The translations under genes and the position numbers were made by a program. A stretch of DNA of 64,000 nucleotides from Tatumella punctata. GTDB taxonomy: Bacteria > Pseudomonadota > Gammaproteobacteria > Enterobacterales > Enterobacteriaceae. Location of the stretch: assembly GCF_039523735.1 (NCBI RefSeq), contig NZ_BAAAFW010000050.1:186001-250000 (forward strand). Reading direction: 5' to 3'. The notes below the pieces were generated by a model. That model saw only the letters and a program-made list of their open reading frames with translations. It did no database searches and was not told where the DNA came from. This document shows positions 36,462 to 43,808 of the stretch, piece by piece. Every line of letters begins with the position of its first letter. Position 1 is the stretch's first letter.

Positions 36462-37976
36462 TTATTCCTCATTCTGTGCGGCTGGCCGCAGACGGCAAAG
36501 ACCGGCGTTAATCAGACACTGACGTAACAGGTTAAACGCGGTAAAAATTTGCTGTTCATTAACGCAGGCATAGCCCAGCAGTAACCCTCGTCTTTTCTGC
36601 CGTTGCATATAATATTGCGATAATGGCCGGACACTGACGCCTTTATATAACGCATCGCGGGCAATCGCCACATCATCACTTTTATCCGGCAGAGTCATAA
36701 CCAGATGCAGCCCTGCATCATGGGTATAACGGGGCATAAACATTTCTCCGAGATAACGTTGTATCAGACTGAGTAAAAATTTACGTCGCTGGTTGTACAG
36801 CAGGCGCATACGGCGGATATGGGCCACATAATGCCCCTGGCTGATAAATTCAGAGATAGCCCGCTGAATAATTAAATGCCCCCCCCGGTACAGTTCTGCG
36901 GCCGCGGTACGTAATTCGGTTTTCAGGTTTTTAGGCACCACCAGGTAACCGATACGTAATGCCGGATACAGTGTTTTACTGAAGGTTCCCATATAGATCA
37001 CCGGTGCGTCCTCTTCCAGCCCTTGTAATGACGGATACGGGCTGCCGGAAAAACGGAATTCACTGTCGTAGTCGTCTTCAATGATCCAGAATTTATGACG
37101 CCGTGCCATTGCCAGCAGAGTTTTACGTCGGCTCAGGCTGAGATGTACCCCCAGCGGGTACTGATGGGAGGGGGTGACAAAGACCATTTTTGGTGCCGGT
37201 CGCCGCGCGGTGATTTCCGGCAGCATCCCCTCTTCGTCAACCGGGACCGCATGGACATTCAGACCATTAATACGTAATAAATTACGGGTTCCCCAGTAGC
37301 CTGGTTCTTCAATCCACACTGTCTCGCCCTGGTCGCAGAGTACCCGCGACACCAGGTCCACTGCCTGATGAATACCCTCGGTAATAATAATCTGGTCGGC
37401 ATCGGCACGGATAGAACGGGCTACCCGCAGATAGTCAGCCAGGGCCTGACGCAGGCTGGCGCAGCCACCGTCATTGCTGTAGATCAACTGATTAATTTCC
37501 GGTTGCTGGTTCAGTCTGGCCTGAATTTTACCCAGGGTTTTATGCGGAAATGCAGTGACATCCGGGGCACCCGGTACAAAAGCTCCCCACTGAAAAGGCG
37601 ATGCGGTGGCATGGCCGAGTAATGCGGCGCCGCGGGACGACAGGCCTGCAGGTAAGGCTTGCCCGGCGGCCTCAGGAATCTGCTGGCGGGCGCTGTTCAG
37701 ACAGAATTCCGGTAAGGTTTTCGCCACCCGGGTACCGCTACCGGTGCGCGAAGTAACATATCCTTCAGCCAGCAAACTATCGTAAGCATTCAGTACTGTA
37801 TTACGGGATATTCCCAGCTCTTTAGCCAGATCACGGGTAGCCGGTAAACGTGTTTCAGGGGGAAATACACCGTCGATAATAGCCTGCTGTAAGACCCGCA
37901 GTAACCGCTGGTGGAGCCTGCCTTGCTGGTCAAACTGCAAACGTTCCAGCAGGTGATCGGCGTAAAGAGTTCGCAA
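36462..37976 (-). CDS. MocR/GabR-like PLP-dependent transcriptional regulator
   Basis: A 504-residue GntR/MocR fusion. The N-terminal winged helix-turn-helix (about 15-80: ETRLPATRDLAKELGISRNT) is joined to a fold-type I aminotransferase domain, with PLP-binding residues in EDDYDSEFR and the lysine in YMGTFSKTLYPALRIGYL. GabR of B. subtilis binds PLP and GABA and activates gabTD. This gene is divergent from gabT with 110 bases between, and convergent with sad, so it most likely controls GABA catabolism. It is not proven to be GabR; other MocR regulators share this architecture. Confidence 0.87.
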   Translation of the reverse strand: MRTLYADHLLERLQFDQQGRLHQRLLRVLQQAIIDGVFPPETRLPATRDLAKELGISRNTVLNAYDSLLAEGYVTSRTGSGTRVAKTLPEFCLNSARQQIPEAAGQALPAGLSSRGAALLGHATASPFQWGAFVPGAPDVTAFPHKTLGKIQARLNQQPEINQLIYSNDGGCASLRQALADYLRVARSIRADADQIIITEGIHQAVDLVSRVLCDQGETVWIEEPGYWGTRNLLRINGLNVHAVPVDEEGMLPEITARRPAPKMVFVTPSHQYPLGVHLSLSRRKTLLAMARRHKFWIIEDDYDSEFRFSGSPYPSLQGLEEDAPVIYMGTFSKTLYPALRIGYLVVPKNLKTELRTAAAELYRGGHLIIQRAISEFISQGHYVAHIRRMRLLYNQRRKFLLSLIQRYLGEMFMPRYTHDAGLHLVMTLPDKSDDVAIARDALYKGVSVRPLSQYYMQRQKRRGLLLGYACVNEQQIFTAFNLLRQCLINAGLCRLRPAAQNEE

Positions 37977-38086
37977 TTGGTACCTTCATTTTGCTGGTAA
38001 ATGGCTCTGGAAAAATACCCTACCGGAAAGGATAAATAAATACAGTTTTATTACAAAAAAAAGTTAAGTGAACGAGGCAGAAAGAG
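37977..38086. promoter_or_regulatory. Divergent control region between the MocR regulator and gabT
   Basis: A 110-base AT-rich spacer contains both start signals. It has GGAAAAATACC-type direct elements and a poly-A stretch before gabT. MocR/GabR regulators bind such regions as direct repeats, but I cannot define the site by eye. Confidence 0.4.
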
Positions 38087-39343
38087 ATGAGTGATTCTAA
38101 AGAAACATTAAACCAGCGCAAACAAGATGCTCTGCCACGTGGCAACGCGGTAATGTGTGACTGGTTTGTCAGCAGTGCCGAAAATGCCACCCTGCGCGAT
38201 ACCGAAGGTCGCGAAGTTATCGATTTTGCCGGAGGAATTGCGGTACTGAATACCGGGCACCGTCACCCGAAAGTTGTGGCAGCCGTGGCTGAGCAACTGC
38301 AAAAGTTCACTCATACTGCTTTCCAGATTGTGCCCTATGAGAGCTATATCTCTCTGGCTGAGCGTATTAATCAGCGGGTGCCGGTCGAAGGCCCGGCAAA
38401 AACCGCTTTTTTCTCTACCGGCGCAGAAGCGGTTGAGAATGCAGTGAAAATTGCCCGCGCTTATACCGGCCGTCATGGCGTCATCACCTTTGGCGGCTCT
38501 TTCCATGGACGTACCATGATGACCATGGCAATGACCGGTAAAGTGGCACCTTACAAACAAGATTTTGGTCCGATGGTACCTTCCGTATTCCATGCCCGTT
38601 TCCCGGTGGAGAACGAAGTGACCGTGGAGCAGGCTCTGGACAGCCTCGAAGATATCTTCCATTACGATATTGCCCCGCACAATGTGGCAGCTATCGTACT
38701 GGAGCCGGTACAGGGTGAAGGCGGTTTCCGTGTGGCACCCTCTGAGTTTATGACGGCACTGCGTAAACTGGCAGACCAGCATGGCATCCTGCTGATTGCT
38801 GATGAAGTACAGAGCGGTTTTGCCCGTACCGGTACTCTGTTCGCGATGGAAAATTTCGAGGTTAAACCGGATATCATCACCATGGCGAAAAGCCTGGCGG
38901 GCGGTTTCCCTCTGTCTGCGGTTTCCGGTCGCGCAGAAGTGATGGATGCACCTAACCCGGGCGGGCTGGGCGGCACCTACGCCGGTAACCCGTTATCGAT
39001 CGCGGCGGCCCATGCGGTACTGGATGTGATTGACGAAGAACAACTCTGTCAGCGCTCTCAGCAACTTGGCAGTGAACTGGTCAGCAGCCTGCAGGAACTG
39101 CAAAGCCGTTGTCCGGCGATCAAACAAGTCCGTGGTCTGGGATCAATGGTTGCGGCAGAGCTGAAGGATGCTGCGATTGCGAAAAAAGTACAGACGGCGG
39201 CGATGGACGAAGGCCTGTTACTGCTGACCTGCGGACAAAAAGGCAATGTTATTCGTTTCCTGTATCCGCTGACGATTCCGACCGAACAGTTCCGTCAGGG
39301 ACTGACTATTCTGACCCGTGCCTTACAGCAGTATGCCGTCTGA
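38087..39343 (+). CDS. gabT: 4-aminobutyrate aminotransferase
   Basis: A 418-residue class III PLP-dependent aminotransferase (E. coli GabT, 426). It has DFAGGIAVLNTGHRHPKVV, STGAEAVENAVKIAR, the cofactor-contact VLEPVQGEGGF and LIADEVQSGFARTGT, and the Schiff-base lysine in TMAKSLAGGFPLSA. It converts GABA and 2-oxoglutarate to succinate semialdehyde and glutamate. It is the first gene of gabT-gabP, with sad nearby to finish the pathway. Confidence 0.95.
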   Translation: MSDSKETLNQRKQDALPRGNAVMCDWFVSSAENATLRDTEGREVIDFAGGIAVLNTGHRHPKVVAAVAEQLQKFTHTAFQIVPYESYISLAERINQRVPVEGPAKTAFFSTGAEAVENAVKIARAYTGRHGVITFGGSFHGRTMMTMAMTGKVAPYKQDFGPMVPSVFHARFPVENEVTVEQALDSLEDIFHYDIAPHNVAAIVLEPVQGEGGFRVAPSEFMTALRKLADQHGILLIADEVQSGFARTGTLFAMENFEVKPDIITMAKSLAGGFPLSAVSGRAEVMDAPNPGGLGGTYAGNPLSIAAAHAVLDVIDEEQLCQRSQQLGSELVSSLQELQSRCPAIKQVRGLGSMVAAELKDAAIAKKVQTAAMDEGLLLLTCGQKGNVIRFLYPLTIPTEQFRQGLTILTRALQQYAV

Positions 39344-39370
39344 CAGGTAAACAGTCGCAGTACAGGTGTT

Positions 39371-39396
39371 ATCCCGGAGACCGTTCCCTCCGGGAT
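39371..39396. repeat. Hairpin between gabT and gabP
   Basis: ATCCCGGAG and CTCCGGGAT form a perfect 9-bp stem with an 8-base loop, 28 bases after gabT. There is no U-run. It may lower read-through into gabP or protect the gabT mRNA 3' end. Confidence 0.5.
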
Positions 39397-39479
39397 CACC
39401 GTTACCTCTCTTCCCGACCAGCGACCGTGTTGCAGCATCCTGTCTGTACCCGGCAAATAAAATTATGATGAGGGAAATC

Positions 39480-40883
39480 ATGAGTACAATTTCTTCAAAC
39501 ACAGACACACTTTCACCGGGACTTAAATCGCGGCATATTCGTATGCTGTCTATTGGCGGCGTTATCGGTGCCGGACTGTTTGTCGGCTCCGGTCATGCGA
39601 TTGCCGAAGCCGGCCCGGCAGTGCTAATTGCTTATCTGATTGCCGGTGCACTGGTGGTGCTGATTATGCGTATGCTGGCAGAAATGGCTGTCAGCTCACC
39701 GGATTCCGGGTCTTTTTCTACCTATGCCCATAGCGCACTGGGGCGCTGGGCCGGTTTCACGATTGGCTGGCTGTACTGGTGGTTCTGGGTACTGGTGATC
39801 CCGCTGGAGGCGAATGCGGCGGCGACGATCCTCAATAGCTGGTTCCCGCAGGTGGCTATCTGGCAATTCACTCTGGCAATTACCCTGGTGCTGACTATCT
39901 CGAACCTGTTCAGTGTCAAAAACTACGGTGAATTTGAATTCTGGCTGGCACTGGTGAAGGTGGCAGCGATAGTGGCGTTTCTGGTACTGGGGTGTGTGGC
40001 TATTTTTGGCCTGATGCCGGACAGCGAAGTCAGTGGTATGTCTCACCTCTACGACAGCGGCGGCTTTATGCCTCATGGTTTCGGGGCGGTACTGGCGGCT
40101 ATTCTGACTACGATGTTCTCCTTTATGGGCACTGAGATTGTAACCATTGCTGCGGCAGAGTCGAAAAACCCCGGCAAAGAGATTTCAAAAGCCACTAACT
40201 CAGTCATCTGGCGAATTGCGCTGTTTTACCTGCTGTCGATTCTGTTTATTGTTTCTCTGGTTCCCTGGAATACCCCGGATCTGGCAACGAAAGGTTCTTA
40301 CCAGACGGTACTGGAAATGATGAATATTCCCCATGCCCGTCTGATTGTCGATATTGTGGTACTGACTGCGGTATGCAGTTGCCTGAATTCTGCACTTTAT
40401 ACCTCATCACGCATGCTGTATTCACTGGCGACCCGTAAAGATGCACCCGCGGCAGCGGCAAAAACCAGCCGCAGTGGTACACCGCGGGTAGCGGTATTGT
40501 TATCAACGGCCATGGCTTTTCTGGCGGTATTCGCCAACTATGTTGCTCCGGCAGAAGTGTTTAACTTCCTGCTTGCCAGCTCAGGCGCCATTGCTTTGCT
40601 GGTGTATCTGGTGATCGCCTGCTCACAACTGGTAATGCGTAAACGAATGGAGGCCCGCGGTGAAGTCCCGGATTTTAAAATGTGGTTATTCCCGGGACTG
40701 ACCTGGTTTGTGATAGTGGTGATTGCAGGGATTCTGGGTTCTATGTTGTTTATGCCTAATCACCGTATCGAAATCATTGCTACCGGTATTCTGGCATTGC
40801 TGGTGGTACTGACCGGGCTGGCGTTACATCACCGGCAGCGCAGCAGCCGCCGGTTTACGGAAACACGGCGCAGCGGCGCGTAA
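39480..40883 (+). CDS. gabP: GABA permease
   Basis: A 467-residue amino acid permease of the APC superfamily (E. coli GabP, 466). It has twelve predicted helices, the N-terminal RHIRMLSIGGVIGAGLFVGSG, and FSFMGTEIVTIAAAESKNPGKEISKA. It takes up GABA with protons. I start at 39480, where TGAGGGA precedes by about 6 bases; the frame is open upstream to 39366 without a suitable signal. A strong terminator follows (40914-40947). Confidence 0.94.
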   Translation: MSTISSNTDTLSPGLKSRHIRMLSIGGVIGAGLFVGSGHAIAEAGPAVLIAYLIAGALVVLIMRMLAEMAVSSPDSGSFSTYAHSALGRWAGFTIGWLYWWFWVLVIPLEANAAATILNSWFPQVAIWQFTLAITLVLTISNLFSVKNYGEFEFWLALVKVAAIVAFLVLGCVAIFGLMPDSEVSGMSHLYDSGGFMPHGFGAVLAAILTTMFSFMGTEIVTIAAAESKNPGKEISKATNSVIWRIALFYLLSILFIVSLVPWNTPDLATKGSYQTVLEMMNIPHARLIVDIVVLTAVCSCLNSALYTSSRMLYSLATRKDAPAAAAKTSRSGTPRVAVLLSTAMAFLAVFANYVAPAEVFNFLLASSGAIALLVYLVIACSQLVMRKRMEARGEVPDFKMWLFPGLTWFVIVVIAGILGSMLFMPNHRIEIIATGILALLVVLTGLALHHRQRSSRRFTETRRSGA

Positions 40884-41211
40884 TTTTACCCGGCCGGCAC
40901 CACAGCGAGATGAACTACCGCGGGCCCGATGCCCGCGGTAGTTTTTTCTGTCGGTTGCGTGGCCGTTCCCCTGCGGAGCCGCCTCGGCAGGTGATGGTTG
41001 CTGCTTATTATCTAATGGAATTAGAATAGCCATTTTTGGAATTTGCGATTCAATGGGTATTAAATGACAATGATCCTGATCACAACCTTGTGAGTTTTTA
41101 AAGCTACACAGGGTATATAACCCATGTTATCTAACGCGAAGCCTGGTGCCTGGCGTTTTTCTTTTATTCCCGTTCGGGAAATTTTTGCAGCTAACCAGGA
41201 GAACAATTCCG
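40884..41211. other. 328-base intergenic region between gabP and the amino-acid ABC importer
   Basis: It contains the strong gabP terminator at 40914-40947, then AT-rich sequence from about 41000 that should carry the promoter of the ABC operon. A TATATAACCC-type element and an AGGAG site before the GTG start lie near the end. I cannot assign an operator. Confidence 0.5.
40914..40947 (+). terminator. gabP intrinsic terminator
   Basis: A 12-bp perfect stem, ACTACCGCGGGC / GCCCGCGGTAGT, with a 5-base loop is followed by six T residues. This is a strong rho-independent terminator 30 bases after gabP. Confidence 0.92.
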
Positions 41212-42111
41212 GTGAACGTATTTTTAAAAGGCATAGCTTTGGTTGTTTCAGCACTGAGTGTCACCAGTGTCAGTGCCGCCGATCTGTCTGTCCCTACTCA
41301 TAGTTCATTACAGGTACAGGCTGATCCGGCGCTCAGTAAACTGTTACCGGCAGATATTGCGAAGCGTGGTTATATTGTGGCGGCAACCAACCCTAATACG
41401 CCGCCAACCACTTTTTTTGAAACGGATAATAAAACACTGGCTGGCCGTGAAATCGACGTGATGAATGCCGTCGGTGAGCGCCTTGGTATTAAAGTACAGT
41501 GGCGTGACAGTGGCGGATTCGACAACATTATCCCGGGGCTGAAAACCGGTCGTTATGATGTCGCCTTATCAAATATCAATGCGACAAAAATACGACTGAA
41601 ACTGGTCGATTTTGTCAGCTATTATGATGCCAGTAAATTAGGCGTTATTTCTCTCAAGTCTTCCGGTATTACCCCGTTTACCTCATTTGATGCCCTGTGT
41701 GGCAGTCAGGTCGGAGCCGGCGCCGGAACGACCCAGGTAACGCGACTGGAAGACGCCAGTAAAGCCTGTCAGGCCGCGGGTAAAAAACCGATTCAGGTCG
41801 CCGTATTCCCTGATCGCCCGGCAGGTGTACAGGCGGTAGTCAGCGGGCGGGTGCCAATGTTCCTTGGCCCGTATGAAGGTCTGATCTGGCAGGTGAAACA
41901 AATTAAACCGGCGACCATCAGTGGCGTACTGACGGTAAATGATGCGCCGGTATCGGTCGCATTCCCGAAAGACTCACCTTTAGAGCCTGCGGTACAGGCA
42001 GCGCTTAACTCCCTGATCAAAGATGGTTCTTACCAGAAAATCCTCGACCACTGGGGGATTGGCTTTGGTGCAGTGAAACAGTCACTTCGTAATGACGAGA
42101 TCTTTAAATGA
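41212..42111 (+). CDS. Amino-acid ABC transporter periplasmic binding protein
   Basis: A 299-residue family 3 extracellular solute-binding protein. I take the GTG at 41212 as start because AGGAG lies 10 bases before it and it yields a clean signal peptide (VFLKGIALVVSALSVTSVSA-A). The mature protein has IAKRGYIVAATNPNTPPTTF, REIDVMNAVGERLGIKVQW, and RYDVALSNINATKIRLKLVDFVSYY. It overlaps the permease gene by 4 bases. In the context of the downstream enzymes, I infer a modified cysteine or other sulfur amino acid as cargo, as for B. subtilis YxeM. Confidence 0.9.
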   Translation: MNVFLKGIALVVSALSVTSVSAADLSVPTHSSLQVQADPALSKLLPADIAKRGYIVAATNPNTPPTTFFETDNKTLAGREIDVMNAVGERLGIKVQWRDSGGFDNIIPGLKTGRYDVALSNINATKIRLKLVDFVSYYDASKLGVISLKSSGITPFTSFDALCGSQVGAGAGTTQVTRLEDASKACQAAGKKPIQVAVFPDRPAGVQAVVSGRVPMFLGPYEGLIWQVKQIKPATISGVLTVNDAPVSVAFPKDSPLEPAVQAALNSLIKDGSYQKILDHWGIGFGAVKQSLRNDEIFK

Positions 42112-43028
42112 AACCCGTCACTGCACCGACAGATGAATTGAGAATTGTCGGTAAACGTTATTATGGCCGCTGGCTGAGTGCACTGGTGGTGTTGCTATGT
42201 GTGGCGGGTATTGTCCAGTCAATGGTTAATAACCCGCGCTTTGAATGGCAGGTAATCGCCGATAACTTCACTGAAGCATCGATTTTGCAGGGGGTGTTAA
42301 TGACCCTGCATCTGACGGTGATTTCAGTGGTGCTGGGCTTCTTCTTCGGTACTCTGCTGGCACTGATGCGTTTATCGTCTAATCCCGTGTTGTCGACGGT
42401 GAGCTGGGCTTATACCTGGTTTTTCCGCGGGGTGCCGATGCTGGTTCAGTTATTCCTCTGGTATAACATTGCAGCCCTGTATCCGACACTGTCGTTTTCC
42501 CTGCCGGGAGTGGGCGAACTGTGGAGCGTACAGTCCAACACCCTGATCAGTCCGTTCACCGCTGCAGTGATTGCGCTGGTGATGCATCAGTCCGCCTATG
42601 CAGCTGAGATTGTACGTGCGGGGATCCAGAGTGTCAGTAACGGGCAAATTGAAGCCGCACGTGCACTGGGCTATCGTCCGGCACAAATCTTTCGTTATAC
42701 GGTGCTGCCACAGGCGATGCGCGCTATTCTGCCTCCGGCCGGTAATGAAGTAATTGGTCAGCTGAAAACTACGGCTGTGGTATCGGTGATTTCTCTGCAG
42801 GATGTACTATTTTCTGCTCAGATTATTTATCAGCGGACCTATGAAGTCATCCCGCTATTGCTGGTCGCAACGCTGTGGTACTTACTGATGACTTCTGTGT
42901 TATCTGTTGGTCAGTACTATGTTGAACGTTATTTTTCCCGCGGGGTGGGACGGCGTGAGCCGCCAGCGCTGTTCAGGGTATTATCACGTCTGACGGGTAA
43001 AGGATCTGCAGGAGAGTCCCATGGCTGA
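42108..43028 (+). CDS. Amino-acid ABC transporter permease
   Basis: A 306-residue HisMQ-type permease: hydrophobic helices from about residue 20, HLTVISVVLGFFFGTLLALMRL, WFFRGVPMLVQLFLWYN, and the EAA loop IEAARALGYRPAQIFRYTVLPQAMRAILPP that docks the ATPase. It overlaps the binding protein gene (ATGA) and the ATPase gene, so the three are translationally coupled. It corresponds to YxeN in the B. subtilis comparison. Confidence 0.93.
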   Translation: MKPVTAPTDELRIVGKRYYGRWLSALVVLLCVAGIVQSMVNNPRFEWQVIADNFTEASILQGVLMTLHLTVISVVLGFFFGTLLALMRLSSNPVLSTVSWAYTWFFRGVPMLVQLFLWYNIAALYPTLSFSLPGVGELWSVQSNTLISPFTAAVIALVMHQSAYAAEIVRAGIQSVSNGQIEAARALGYRPAQIFRYTVLPQAMRAILPPAGNEVIGQLKTTAVVSVISLQDVLFSAQIIYQRTYEVIPLLLVATLWYLLMTSVLSVGQYYVERYFSRGVGRREPPALFRVLSRLTGKGSAGESHG

Positions 43029-43782
43029 AGCGATTTATTTACGTAAAGTCACCAAACGTTTCTCCGGAAATACTATTCTGGATCAGGTGGACCTGGATAT
43101 TCCGGCCGGGTCAGTGACAGTGATCCTTGGTCCTTCCGGGTCAGGTAAGTCGACACTGCTGCGGTGCATTAATCATCTGGAAAAACTGGATGGCGGTACT
43201 ATCCGTGTGGGCGATGAGCTGGTGGGATACCATCAGAAAGGTCATGCATTGTATGAATTGGGGAGCCGTGAGGTCGCCAGACAACGACGTGATATCGGGA
43301 TGGTGTTCCAGCAGTTTAATCTGTTCCCTCACCGGACGGTATTGCAAAACATCATTGATGCACCGATGCGGGTCAGAAAACAGGGCCGTCAGGAAAGTAT
43401 TACCCGTGCACGGGAACTGCTGAAACAGGTAGGGCTGGCTGGTCGTGAAAACGAGTGGCCGCAAAACCTGTCCGGCGGGCAGCAACAGCGGGTAGCGATT
43501 GCCAGAGCACTGGCGATGAATCCCGGGGTTATGCTGTTTGACGAACCCACTTCGGCGCTGGATCCTGAGCTGGTAGGTGAAGTTTTACAGGTGATTAAAC
43601 AACTGGCCCATTCAGGGATCACTATGGTTATCGTGACCCATGAAATCGGATTTGCCCGTGAGGTTGCTGATAACATTGTGTTTATGGAATCAGGCAATAT
43701 TGTGGCAGCCGGGCCTGTTCAGCAGGTACTGGATGATCCGCAAAACGGACGGGTACGTGAGTTTGTTGCAACGGTGCTTTAA
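43021..43782 (+). CDS. Amino-acid ABC transporter ATP-binding protein
   Basis: A 253-residue polar amino acid ABC ATPase. Walker A GPSGSGKST is near residue 35, Q-loop VFQQFNLFPHRTV follows, signature LSGGQQQR is near 153, Walker B MLFDEPTSALDPE, and the H-loop VTHEIGFARE. It powers the permease above. Its stop codon lies inside an intrinsic terminator (43771-43796). It corresponds to YxeO. Confidence 0.95.
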   Translation: MAEAIYLRKVTKRFSGNTILDQVDLDIPAGSVTVILGPSGSGKSTLLRCINHLEKLDGGTIRVGDELVGYHQKGHALYELGSREVARQRRDIGMVFQQFNLFPHRTVLQNIIDAPMRVRKQGRQESITRARELLKQVGLAGRENEWPQNLSGGQQQRVAIARALAMNPGVMLFDEPTSALDPELVGEVLQVIKQLAHSGITMVIVTHEIGFAREVADNIVFMESGNIVAAGPVQQVLDDPQNGRVREFVATVL

Positions 43783-43796
43783 GCACCGTTTTTTTT
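43771..43796 (+). terminator. Intrinsic terminator spanning the ABC ATPase stop codon
   Basis: ACGGTGC and GCACCGT form a 7-bp stem around TTTAA, which includes the ATPase stop codon, followed by eight T residues. It should reduce read-through into the molybdoenzyme gene 12 bases further on, and translating ribosomes reaching the stop codon may disrupt it. Confidence 0.8.
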
Positions 43797-43808
43797 AGTG
43801 GCGGAATA

